Below are positions 27,896 through 36,473 of a stretch of DNA of 64,000 bases, piece by piece. This DNA comes from UBA5859 sp041940025. GTDB taxonomy: Bacteria; Pseudomonadota; Gammaproteobacteria; UBA5859. The position numbers were made by a program, and so were the translations under genes. The notes beneath the pieces are model-generated. The model did no database searches. It was not told the origin of the DNA and saw only the letters and a list, made by a program, of their open reading frames with translations. Every line of letters begins with the position of its first letter. Position 1 is the stretch's first letter. The DNA lies in assembly GCA_041940025.1 (NCBI GenBank), contig JBGTSY010000003.1, positions 248,001 to 312,000 on the forward strand, read 5' to 3'.

Positions 27896-28657
27896 ATGAC
27901 ACCCGCCTCTAGCGTACACACTCTATTTAGTAGCTTAAATCAGCAGAAAATTCTGTTTCGTCATGCAAACACACAGCGTCCTTTTGTCACCGTAAGTTTT
28001 GCTCAAACCGCTGATGGTTGTCTGTCCACTACTTCATCCGAACGACTCTTTATCAGCAATGCGAGCGCATTGCGCATCACCCATCAGTTGCGTGCCGTTC
28101 ACGCTGGGATCTTAGTGGGGGTGGAAACCGTTATCACTGATAACCCCCAACTGACCGTGAGACATGTGGCCGGTGACAATCCTTGCCGTATTGTATTAGA
28201 CACTAATTTGAGGATCCCCCTCTCCTCCAGTTTATTGCATGATAAAGGTGGCCAAGTATTTTTAGCCACAGATAGAGGAGCACCCTTAGATAAGATCCAA
28301 CAGTTCGAAGCCCTGGGCGCTAAGGTGCTGCCATTTGCTTGTGAGAGTACGGTTCCGCTAACACAATTACTGAATAAGCTCTATGAGTTGGGGATCCGGG
28401 AATTAATTGTAGAAGGGGGTGGCCAGGTGATCAGCTCCTTCCTTGCTCACGGATTGGTTGATTTTATGACTGTCACCATGGGTAAATTCTTTATTGGCAA
28501 TGAACAGGCGGTTCGCTATCGAGTCACTGAGCCCCTCTCATTGGAAAGTTTCAATGCCATCTCTCTGGATGAAAATATTCTGTTTTGGGGTAACCCGCAA
28601 CCCATGCAACTGAGTCAGGAAGATCCAGCTAACCAAGCAAACTATGCATCCATATGA
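27896..28657 (+). CDS. RibD C-terminal-type (DHFR-fold) reductase
   Basis: 253 aa. Only the reductase half of RibD is present; there is no deaminase domain. Family blocks: RPFVTVSFAQTADGCLS (residues 28-44), HQLRAVHAGILVGVETVITDNPQLTVR (60-90), IVEGGGQVISSFL (180-192). In riboflavin synthesis this domain reduces a ribosylamino-pyrimidine with NADPH. Here it opens a tightly packed operon with a zinc-type dehydrogenase (ATGA overlap at 28654), a PTPS-like enzyme and a glycosyltransferase, so it more likely reduces a pterin- or pyrimidine-like intermediate of that pathway. Confidence 0.88.
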   Translation: MTPASSVHTLFSSLNQQKILFRHANTQRPFVTVSFAQTADGCLSTTSSERLFISNASALRITHQLRAVHAGILVGVETVITDNPQLTVRHVAGDNPCRIVLDTNLRIPLSSSLLHDKGGQVFLATDRGAPLDKIQQFEALGAKVLPFACESTVPLTQLLNKLYELGIRELIVEGGGQVISSFLAHGLVDFMTVTMGKFFIGNEQAVRYRVTEPLSLESFNAISLDENILFWGNPQPMQLSQEDPANQANYASI

Positions 28658-29631
28658 CTACCGCCAAAGTTCTATCATTTGACGCGCCCTATAAAATCTC
28701 GATTCAATCCCATGCCTTAAAAACACTGCAACAGAATCAACTACTCATTAAAAATCTTTATTCTGCAATTAGTGCCGGCACAGAGCTACTGGTGTATAGA
28801 GGCAATGTGCCTCACACCATTCCATTGGATGCCACTCTGTCACATCTGTCTCAACCAATTCGCTATCCCTTAAGTTATGGCTACGCCAGCGTCGGTTACG
28901 TGGAAGCAGTGGGTGATGCCATAGATCCTCAATACATCGATCAATTAGTGTTTAGTTTTTCCCCTCATGGATCCTATACGATCACCACCTCTGAACAGAT
29001 CCAACTCTTACCTAAAGACATAGCACCGGAACAAGCCACGCTACTTGCCAGCATGGAAACGGCTCTCTCTGTGGTGATGGACGCCAAGCCTGTGATCGCT
29101 GAGCGAGTGGCGGTATTTGGATTAGGGACTGTGGGCTTGCTGGTTAGTTGGCTACTGTCACAATTTCCTGTTGCCGGGATCTCATTGTTCGATCCTCTTC
29201 AAACCCGGCTTGAACGTGCACACAACCTCATCGGACAAGCAACACAGCTCTCTGATAAGTTTGATCTCGCGTTTGATCTATCCGCACAAGCCTCTACCTT
29301 AAATCAAATCATTCCTAACATGCAGTACGATGGACGGATACTGGTGGGATCCTGGTATGGCAATCAATCTGCCCATATTCAGCTGGGAGACTATTTTCAT
29401 CGCAACCACATTCAACTAATGAGCAGTCAGGTGAGCCATATTGCGCCCGATCTGAGAGGCCGTTTTGATCGTCAAAGGCGATTAGATAGCGCGCTACGAC
29501 TGCTGCAAGAGTGTCCTTGGCAACAGCTCGTCAGCCATGTGGTGCCATTGGAAGCGTGCCCGACCCTCTACCACAGATTAGATCAAACGCCCCAGGACTA
29601 TGGGCAAGTCTTGATCCGTTACGAGCATTAA
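28654..29631 (+). CDS. Zinc-type alcohol dehydrogenase-like protein (MDR superfamily)
   Basis: 325 aa; start overlaps the upstream stop by 4 nt. The MDR pattern is seen in SAISAGTELLVYRGNVP (a Gly-Thr-Glu block replacing the usual catalytic Cys), SYGYASVGYVEAVG (60-80) and the NAD(P)-binding VFGLGTVGLLVSWLLS near residue 152. The structural-zinc Cys cluster is missing. Proteins of this subgroup also occur with PTPS-like genes. The likely role is oxidation or reduction of a sugar or side-chain carbon in the cluster's product. Confidence 0.85.
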   Translation: MTTAKVLSFDAPYKISIQSHALKTLQQNQLLIKNLYSAISAGTELLVYRGNVPHTIPLDATLSHLSQPIRYPLSYGYASVGYVEAVGDAIDPQYIDQLVFSFSPHGSYTITTSEQIQLLPKDIAPEQATLLASMETALSVVMDAKPVIAERVAVFGLGTVGLLVSWLLSQFPVAGISLFDPLQTRLERAHNLIGQATQLSDKFDLAFDLSAQASTLNQIIPNMQYDGRILVGSWYGNQSAHIQLGDYFHRNHIQLMSSQVSHIAPDLRGRFDRQRRLDSALRLLQECPWQQLVSHVVPLEACPTLYHRLDQTPQDYGQVLIRYEH

Positions 29632-29634
29632 CTG

Positions 29635-30015
29635 ATGTACCGATTAGGCCTGAATCGATTGTTTACTGCCCGCCACTACCTCGTCGGCGGTGATTGGGGC
29701 GCTGAAAACGAAGAACACGCCCACCAATACCGCCTGGAGTGCATTCTCAAAGGAAACCATTTGAATCATCATGGTTTCCTGATTGATATAGTTGAGCTGA
29801 ATAATGTTCTAGATGGACTATTGTTAGAGTATGAAAATAAAACCTTAAACGCCTGTGCTGCTTTTAATGATCTCAATCCCAGCGTTGAAAATTTCGCACG
29901 TATTCTAAACCAAGCTCTTTGTGAACAACTTGGTACCCACCTGCTCACCAGCATTGAAATAATTCTATGGGAAGATGAAACTGCCTGGGCAAGTTTCACG
30001 CAACAAGTCAGTTGA
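29635..30015 (+). CDS. 6-pyruvoyl-tetrahydropterin synthase-like (QueD/PTPS family) protein
   Basis: 126 aa, 3 nt after the dehydrogenase stop. The three zinc-binding His are in FTARHYL (residue 14) and EHAH (32 and 34); the later GFLIDIVELNNVL, NPSVENFARIL and IILWEDETAW match the family order. The catalytic Cys four residues before the HxH is Glu here (ENEEHAH). In PTPS-III proteins a Glu at this site goes with production of 6-hydroxymethyl-type pterins. The enzyme would act on dihydroneopterin triphosphate or a relative. Its stop overlaps the TTG start of the glycosyltransferase. Confidence 0.85.
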   Translation: MYRLGLNRLFTARHYLVGGDWGAENEEHAHQYRLECILKGNHLNHHGFLIDIVELNNVLDGLLLEYENKTLNACAAFNDLNPSVENFARILNQALCEQLGTHLLTSIEIILWEDETAWASFTQQVS

Positions 30016-31040
30016 ACATTGCATTTCTATATCCTGGCGAACTACATCACTGTTCTGGTGGTTATAGGTACAACCGATGTTTGCTTGCGGCCCTTAAAAA
30101 TCGAGATCTCGGCCTCACACATCTTTCCATAGACCACACAAGTCCCTCTCAATTAGCTGCCTATCTTGAGCAACAGCAAGTATCTGTGGTAATAGAGGAT
30201 TCTCTTGCTTATTCTGAATTCATCCCGCTGAATCAGAACCTAAAAAAGCTGCCCGCTATTTCGGTGACGGGATTGATTCACAATGTTCACAGTTATCTGA
30301 ATCAAACCGCCAATTCCCTAGAGGAGGAGAAACGCTATTTCGACACTCTCGATAGTGTGATTTGCGTGAGCAACATTATCAACTCAATGGTTTCAGATTT
30401 GTCTTCCCAATCACCACCCAGCCTCGTGCTGAACCCAGGGCGTGCAGACTCAATACATGAGGACGCTAACTCCCCTATAAACACAGAATTTCCGGATCCT
30501 CTGAAGCTTATTTGCGTTGCTCATTTTTTGCCTCATAAACGACAACTGGAATTGATTCAGGCTTTGGCCAGGGTAAATGAATTCAATTGGCAACTCACTT
30601 TGGTAGGCTCACTAAATTTGGATCCAAACTATACACAACAAGTTCAGCAAGAAATCCGACGCCAACGGTTAACGTCTCAGATCACCTGTGCGGGACAATT
30701 AACTCAAAGAGATCTGGCATGCCTCTATCCTCAACATCATGTATTCATTCAAGCATCAACGTTTGAGTCTTTTGGTTTGGTGTTGTTAGAAGCCTATCAG
30801 TTTGGCTTGCCCGTTATAAGCTTTGCCAATGGTGAACCGAAACACCTTATTAAACATGGCACCACCGGATTTTGGCATGCCAATCTAAGCCACTTACCTC
30901 AAGCATTGTCAAAAATAAGCGCACAAAATATCTACCAGAACATGTCTGAAGCATGTCGTCAGGCGTATCTCGCTTGGCCAAGTTGGTCTACACAGGCCAA
31001 GCACCTTGAAAACTTTTTACGTGCATCCCTTCAATCTTAG
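30012..31040 (+). CDS. Family 4-type glycosyltransferase
   Basis: 342 aa, starting with TTG at 30012 that overlaps the PTPS stop (TTGA), so translation is coupled. GT-B features: N-terminal LYPGELHHCSGGYRYN, a middle CVAHFLPHKRQLELIQAL (the sugar-domain entry near residue 170), and the EX7E-type motif FESFGLVLLEAYQFGLPVIS near residue 250. It transfers a sugar from an activated donor to the cluster's product, possibly a pteridine, as cyanobacterial pteridine glycosyltransferases do (inference). Last gene of the operon. Confidence 0.88.
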   Translation: MNIAFLYPGELHHCSGGYRYNRCLLAALKNRDLGLTHLSIDHTSPSQLAAYLEQQQVSVVIEDSLAYSEFIPLNQNLKKLPAISVTGLIHNVHSYLNQTANSLEEEKRYFDTLDSVICVSNIINSMVSDLSSQSPPSLVLNPGRADSIHEDANSPINTEFPDPLKLICVAHFLPHKRQLELIQALARVNEFNWQLTLVGSLNLDPNYTQQVQQEIRRQRLTSQITCAGQLTQRDLACLYPQHHVFIQASTFESFGLVLLEAYQFGLPVISFANGEPKHLIKHGTTGFWHANLSHLPQALSKISAQNIYQNMSEACRQAYLAWPSWSTQAKHLENFLRASLQS

Positions 31041-31077
31041 CTCTCAATCCGACACACCATTCACAACTGATACAGAT

Positions 31078-31890
31078 CTAATGATGCATTGCTAAAGCCT
31101 CTCTAAAATAGGGCAGGTATACACGAAAACCATGCACAGGTGAGAGGGGATTCCATTCTAAGGGTCCTAATCCGACTAGCGTCACTACCTGCGCGTCCTG
31201 TCCTGGACGAGCGCCCAGTGCACCGACACCAAACAGCCAGGGAATAGGATCAAGACGATTAATATAATGGGTATATTTTGGCCCGTCTGGATAATGTCGC
31301 GATGCACCACCATAGGTAATGACATGAATTAGATTCATGGATTGTGCAGTTCGTGCCTCATTAGAATCATACATGACGGCCAAATTTCGTTTCACTCGCC
31401 TCAGTGCATCCACCACTATATGTGTCCCCTTGCTACCAGTTAAAAGATAGAACTCAGAATTCTGTTTTAATTGCTGATGAATTAACTGGGTCAAGGTATG
31501 TTCTGCACTGACATGAGTATGGGCTTGCGACCACCCTTTTTTTCGCGGAAAAAATTCATTGTTATAGATCCCAATATAGGCACTATTGGTCTCCTCGGCA
31601 AAACGAAGCAGCTTTTGATATTGGCGAGTGAGGCTGTTCATCGCCCCGTTCACAAACATCACCAAAGGCTTCGGAGCAGCCGTACCCACACCAATGGTGG
31701 AAAGATCTATTTGCAGTACCTGGTCTGGATGATAAACACATCCTTGCCTGCCCACCACAAAACCGTCCCAGGAATCCGCTCCAGACACCGCATTCCGACT
31801 CGGTTGGCAATCCTCCTGTCGCGGCAAAGAAACACAAGCTGATAACAGCAAAGAGGCGAACAGGATTAAAACTAAGGCACATCTAGTCAT
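31078..31890 (-). CDS. Lipoprotein with alpha/beta-hydrolase-like elbow
   Basis: 270 aa from ATG 31890; an upstream extension to 31971 would put a Cys-rich leader before the signal peptide and is unlikely. The signal peptide ends with the lipobox LSAC (Cys 19). A nucleophile-elbow-like TGSKG near residue 150, preceded by strand EFYLLTG, and a late conserved His (SPVHGF) suggest a serine hydrolase fold, with VMFVNGAMNS as a possible oxyanion-region strand. The family and substrate are not identified. It faces the glycosyltransferase tail to tail. Confidence 0.7.
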   Translation of the reverse strand: MTRCALVLILFASLLLSACVSLPRQEDCQPSRNAVSGADSWDGFVVGRQGCVYHPDQVLQIDLSTIGVGTAAPKPLVMFVNGAMNSLTRQYQKLLRFAEETNSAYIGIYNNEFFPRKKGWSQAHTHVSAEHTLTQLIHQQLKQNSEFYLLTGSKGTHIVVDALRRVKRNLAVMYDSNEARTAQSMNLIHVITYGGASRHYPDGPKYTHYINRLDPIPWLFGVGALGARPGQDAQVVTLVGLGPLEWNPLSPVHGFRVYLPYFREALAMHH

Positions 31891-32104
31891 AAGCACTGTT
31901 GATTGGTTGGCGGCAACACATTCCTCACCCTGCCCACCGCAGGTTGCACACAGGCATCTCCTGTTCATCACTCACGCAAAATGACGTTACACTTATTCTC
32001 ATCGCACATACCTGGTCCCTTTATCGACAAAGCACCACGATTATGATGAACTCCCTTAAAGAGAGACTTGAAACAGAATAGCAGAATATAAACCCAACAA
32101 CTGA

Positions 32105-32872
32105 ATGAGCAAAAGAAAGACTTATCCCCTTAGCAGCTATTATGGCCTCGCCCGCTCCTGGTTAATCTACTACGGACAACCCTGGCGTCGTCCGGCAAGA
32201 ATTCGCTTCTATTCACAGTTGATTCAACCCGGCAGCCTCTGTTTCGATATCGGTGCCCACCTAGGCAACCGGGTGGATGCCTTCCTTACTTGTGGTGCAC
32301 AAAAAGTGGTGGCAGTAGAACCTCAACCTCTTTTCTACCGATACTTACAAAATCGCTATGGTCAAGATCCCCACACTGAAATTTTAAATTTGGGCATAGA
32401 CAGCAAAGAAGGCGTGAAACATCTATATCTCAGTAGTGCCACACCCACCGTCAGCAGTTTTTCCGCAGATTGGATAAAAGAGGTTCAGCAGGATATTCGA
32501 TTCAAATCGATTCAATGGAATCACACAGAACAGATATCTATGATCAGCCTAGATGATCTCATTGAAAAATATGGCCGACCCGATTTTTGTAAAATTGATG
32601 TGGAGGGATTCGAAGAACAAGCGCTACAGGGCCTAAGCAGCGCCCTCCCAGCGCTTTCCTTCGAATATATCCCAATTGCCAAAGAAAGGGCCTTTCACTG
32701 CCTGGATAGGTTAGAGATGCTCGCAGAGTACGAATATAACTATTGCCAAAAAGAACGAATGCAATGGTGTCATGACGCTTGGATGAATGCGTCCGAGATG
32801 AAACAGAGGTTAGAACACATGGCTATTTCTGCGCCTTCTGGCGACATCTATGCGCGACTGGTAGTCGATTAA
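32105..32872 (+). CDS. FkbM-family methyltransferase
   Basis: 255 aa. SAM motif I LCFDIGAHLGNRVDAFL (near residue 43), VVAVEPQPLFY (motif II), ISLDDLIEKYGRPDFCKIDVEGFEEQALQGL (the FkbM signature) are present. These enzymes O-methylate sugars or small molecules. It lies 1 kb downstream of the pteridine-like operon, on the same strand, separated by the lipoprotein gene; a role in modifying that product is possible but not shown. Confidence 0.88.
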   Translation: MSKRKTYPLSSYYGLARSWLIYYGQPWRRPARIRFYSQLIQPGSLCFDIGAHLGNRVDAFLTCGAQKVVAVEPQPLFYRYLQNRYGQDPHTEILNLGIDSKEGVKHLYLSSATPTVSSFSADWIKEVQQDIRFKSIQWNHTEQISMISLDDLIEKYGRPDFCKIDVEGFEEQALQGLSSALPALSFEYIPIAKERAFHCLDRLEMLAEYEYNYCQKERMQWCHDAWMNASEMKQRLEHMAISAPSGDIYARLVVD

Positions 32873-32917
32873 AATTAATCTGCAAAATTTTAATCTCACC
32901 TATAGACCTTTAGCCAA

Positions 32918-33799
32918 TTAAGGCGCGATGCCGTCCATTGCCACACGAAAACCGAGTACCAAATTTTTTCGGAACAGTACCTCTTTACTGCGCGCGGCCG
33001 AGCGCATCAGATGGGGCTCATGGGACCAGGATCCCCCACGAATGACACGGTAACGGCAATCCCCTTCCTGCCAAACTTCTCCGTTGCGGGGTGCATTCTC
33101 GTAAGTGTCGTTCCAACAATCCGCCACCCACTCCCACAGATTGCCATGCATATCATGCAAGCCAAAACCGTTGGGGGCAAAACTGCCAACCGGGGCCGGA
33201 GAGATGCCGTCCCACGCACTTGCACAGCCCTGACAATTCGCTAAATTGTCATCCACTCGATCTCCCCAGCTGTAGCGGCTCTCACTGCCCGCCCGCGCGG
33301 CGTATTCCCATTCTGCCTCACTAGGCAACCGAAAGGGCTGATCCGTCACTTCACTTAACCACTGCACATAAGCTTGAGCATCGCGCCAACTCACATTAAA
33401 TACAGGCAAATTCTGCTGATCCCAGTCTCTTGGATCGTCAGGTAGTGTGCGCTCTGTCGCTGCTGCAAATTGCCTATACTGTTCTAATGTCACTTCAAAG
33501 CGACCCAAAGAAAAAGAATCGATATAGACTCGGCCTATTGGATGTTCCCGCTCTATATTGGAATCTAACCCACCTCTCTGAAACTCACCAGCGGGAATTG
33601 GCACCATTTCCGGTACAGACAAATCGCCACCCGGAGCATAGAGCGTGGATGCGGTCACTGGATCCGTTGCCTCAAGTGCCCCATTTACATGTACACCCGC
33701 ACTAGGTAAATCATCACCTTGCCGTGGGAAAAGAAAACCAGCGATTAAGACCAACCCCAGTGCCAGCAGCAGTAACAAATAAAATTGATTTTTGTGCAT
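32918..33799 (-). CDS. Formylglycine-generating-enzyme-like (SUMF1 domain) protein
   Basis: 293 aa from ATG 33799, with GGTGA upstream. A membrane anchor or signal segment covers residues 5-26. The FGE-sulfatase domain runs from IPAGEFQRGG (about 68) through FEVTLEQYRQF, PVFNVSWRDAQAYVQWL, RLPSEAEWEYAARAG, NGFGLHDMHGNLWEWVADCW to YRVIRGGSW and GFRVA. The active-site Cys pair of true FGE is not evident at the usual place, so it may be a structural or binding member rather than a sulfatase activator. No sulfatase gene is adjacent. Confidence 0.85.
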   Translation of the reverse strand: MHKNQFYLLLLLALGLVLIAGFLFPRQGDDLPSAGVHVNGALEATDPVTASTLYAPGGDLSVPEMVPIPAGEFQRGGLDSNIEREHPIGRVYIDSFSLGRFEVTLEQYRQFAAATERTLPDDPRDWDQQNLPVFNVSWRDAQAYVQWLSEVTDQPFRLPSEAEWEYAARAGSESRYSWGDRVDDNLANCQGCASAWDGISPAPVGSFAPNGFGLHDMHGNLWEWVADCWNDTYENAPRNGEVWQEGDCRYRVIRGGSWSHEPHLMRSAARSKEVLFRKNLVLGFRVAMDGIAP

Positions 33800-33953
33800 A
33801 GTGATCACCCATGCGCTGATGGATCGTCACAACCAATTGAGTACTTATTGGAACAGTCTTCGTTCCGGACTTTTTTCAAGCCCGTTCGAGAGTCATCCAA
33901 AGACTATATTAGAATAATACCAAATGAAAAATCTAGAGACAGCAATCGTTAGA

Positions 33954-34772
33954 TTATGCCCGCTTCGGAAACAACGCCTCCGGGCGCCAAATAAAAGCAT
34001 GGTGATTTAACTCGGGCGGGATCTGATTGGCGATTTTTGCATGCGCCTCAGGCAGTTCGGTCCAATGTAATTCAGGATCCATATGATGCGCTGCGTGGTA
34101 ACCAAGATTGCAAGTGATAAAGTTGAAAAAAGGATTCAGATTGTTTCGTGAGGCCACCACGGGATCAGTCGTATCTAATTCTGCGTGATGTGGATAGGTC
34201 GCGTCTAGCAGGAAGAAGACCATTGAAATCATAGGGATAAGATAGAGCACTAACGCATTCACTGGATTAAAATAGAACAATACCGCCAGTATGACATTGC
34301 TCAATGCAAACATAATGAAAAACTTTCTCAATAGTTGCGGAAAGTGCAATCCAATGCGAACAATATTGGGATACAACATAAGAGAATTTTTAATGCAGTA
34401 TTCCCAACGTCCCATCACATCCCCGTCCTTGCTTTTCCATGCAGAGGGATCACGCATCGGATCTAAGTAGTGTGCATGGTGTCCGACGTTGTGATGCAAG
34501 GTCCAAGCATAAGGTGAGGTGCCATTTTGAAAATAAAGCAGCACTTCATAGAATCGATTTAAGGGCATCACCGTCATCGTATTTCGATGATGCTGGTTGT
34601 GTCCGAACGCGATTGACATAGCGAATAACGGGCTCAAAGCCAAAGAGGCCACACAGGCCAACCAAAAAGAGTCAATTGCTAAGAAAGCCGTGAATTGAAG
34701 AACAGCAGTGACAAGCGTGACGATCACCTGCCATTTGTCGACAGAATGATGAAATAATTTTTGGGAAAGCAT
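33954..34772 (-). CDS. Fatty acid desaturase family membrane protein
   Basis: 272 aa with about five membrane helices and three His boxes: GHNQHH (residues 57-62), HHNVGHHAHY (94-103) and GYHAAHH (near 228). These bind a di-iron centre for desaturation or hydroxylation of lipids. The spacing fits the family; the substrate cannot be read from the sequence. Acyl-CoA dehydrogenases lie upstream on the same strand, separated by 426 bp. Confidence 0.88.
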   Translation of the reverse strand: MLSQKLFHHSVDKWQVIVTLVTAVLQFTAFLAIDSFWLACVASLALSPLFAMSIAFGHNQHHRNTMTVMPLNRFYEVLLYFQNGTSPYAWTLHHNVGHHAHYLDPMRDPSAWKSKDGDVMGRWEYCIKNSLMLYPNIVRIGLHFPQLLRKFFIMFALSNVILAVLFYFNPVNALVLYLIPMISMVFFLLDATYPHHAELDTTDPVVASRNNLNPFFNFITCNLGYHAAHHMDPELHWTELPEAHAKIANQIPPELNHHAFIWRPEALFPKRA

Positions 34773-35198
34773 TAAAAGACTAATCTCATTAATTTCAGTT
34801 TTTTATATTCCACGCCAATACTCTTAACTGAGTCAGCATGGCACCGGGCTTCACACCACACCTCTTCTTCTCTTTAATGGTGCGACAAAATAGCACAATG
34901 ACGACAATGCACAAGTCTTATTCTCCAACATCATGCAGATTTTCACTCCATAAGTTATTACTAATTTACTGATATGGATAAACAGACAGTACAAATGTCA
35001 TCCAATCAATCTAGGGGCAAGATAAGTGCGACTCATTCCAGTCGAAAAAGAAAAATGGATTGACTACTTGCCACCGGGCTGCCGACAGGCTGTGCAACTC
35101 ATCCTATGGAGATAAGGCGCACAGCAGGCTGCACTTCTGTTAACAAGAAGCCAGATCTATGCCACTACGGACTGGGAAAACCTGAGAGTCGCTTAGCC
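34773..35198. other. Intergenic region
   Basis: 426 bp. A GTG-started frame of 30 codons at about 35027-35119 (+) has no support. Otherwise nothing seen. Confidence 0.4.
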
Positions 35199-36413
35199 TC
35201 AGCGCAGCTCTTTAGAGCTGAGTCCCAATGTTTGGCGGGCGACAATCAGTTGCTGGATCTGTTGCGTGCCCTCAAAGATATCCAAGATCTTGGAATCTCT
35301 GGCAAACTTCTCTAGCAGAGTGTCGTGGCTGTAGCCCAAGGAGTGGCAGAGCTCCACACAACGCAAGGTGACATAATTACCCACCCGGCCGGCTTTCGCT
35401 TTGCATATGGATGCCTCTTTGGAATTAGGCTGTCGGTTGTCTGCCATCCACGCCGCTTTCAGTGTCAGCAGTCTGGCGGCCTCTAAGTCCGCTTCCATTC
35501 GATAAATCTCCGCTTCAAGGGATGAAGCGTTGAAAGAAGTTTTAGAATAAGAAGGCTCCACACCCTCTTGTTTCAAAAGATCTTTAGTCATATCGAGCGC
35601 CGCGCGTCCCACACCCAATGCCATCGCAGCCACCACTGGTCGAGTGTTATCAAATGTCTGCATGACACCACCGAAGCCCTTTTTGGTGTCAATTTCTGCA
35701 GAGCCCAAAATATTGTCTTTAGGAATACGGCAATTGGTGAAAGTAATGGCAGCCGTGTCGGATGCACGAATACCCATTTTCTTTTCCAGTCGCACCACTT
35801 CTAAGCCAGGCGCATCTTTCTCCACCACAAAGGATTTAATGGCCGCCTTGCCCTTAGATTTATCCAGAGTGGCCCAGACTACCACCACTTCACATCGACC
35901 TCCGTCGGTGACAAAAATCTTTTCACCATTCAAGACCCACTCATCACCGTCCAGAGTGGCGGTAGTACTAATATTAGCCGAATCAGATCCGGTGCCAGGC
36001 TCTGTAATCGCCATCGCAGCCCATTTACCACCGAAGCGCTCAAGCTGAGATTCCGTGGCCACTGCTGAAATGGCCGCGTTTCCCAGACCTTGGCCAGGCA
36101 TGGCTAACATGAGACCACAATCACCCCAACACATGTTCTCCACTGCCACCACGCCGATCATATTGCCGGCGTTCTTGACGCCTTCATCTTTTTTGTCTTT
36201 GGAATCTTTAGAGCCAGATCCACCACCGGCACCTAAACCACCTAGGCCGCCACCGCTTTGACCCATCATGTTCTTAATAGGATCTAATTCCTTCGGCGGC
36301 TCATGTTCCTGGGTGTCATATTTGCGCGAAATAGGACGCAACATGGATTTCGCCATGCCCCCGGTCATTTTCTCGATATTAGTGATTCGTGCAGGAAGCT
36401 CTAAATTAATCAT
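35199..36413 (-). CDS. Acyl-CoA dehydrogenase, paralogue A with glycine-rich insert
   Basis: 404 aa. FAD-dependent alpha,beta-oxidation of acyl-CoA. ITEPGTGSDSANI (near residue 135) is the FAD/substrate block, and FEGTQQIQQLIVAR near the C-terminus holds the catalytic Glu. Between the first helices and the rest of the N-terminal domain is a Gly/Ser/Lys-rich linker (about residues 53-80: GGGLGGLGAGGGSGSKDSKD), unusual for the family. It is about 75% like the next gene upstream by eye, so the two arose by tandem duplication. Spacing of 60 bp suggests one operon with the other two dehydrogenases. Confidence 0.92.
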   Translation of the reverse strand: MINLELPARITNIEKMTGGMAKSMLRPISRKYDTQEHEPPKELDPIKNMMGQSGGGLGGLGAGGGSGSKDSKDKKDEGVKNAGNMIGVVAVENMCWGDCGLMLAMPGQGLGNAAISAVATESQLERFGGKWAAMAITEPGTGSDSANISTTATLDGDEWVLNGEKIFVTDGGRCEVVVVWATLDKSKGKAAIKSFVVEKDAPGLEVVRLEKKMGIRASDTAAITFTNCRIPKDNILGSAEIDTKKGFGGVMQTFDNTRPVVAAMALGVGRAALDMTKDLLKQEGVEPSYSKTSFNASSLEAEIYRMEADLEAARLLTLKAAWMADNRQPNSKEASICKAKAGRVGNYVTLRCVELCHSLGYSHDTLLEKFARDSKILDIFEGTQQIQQLIVARQTLGLSSKELR

Positions 36414-36473
36414 AACATTTACCTTTAAAATACTGATTTATATAAAAACAAAACCAGAACAATAGCTGAGAAA

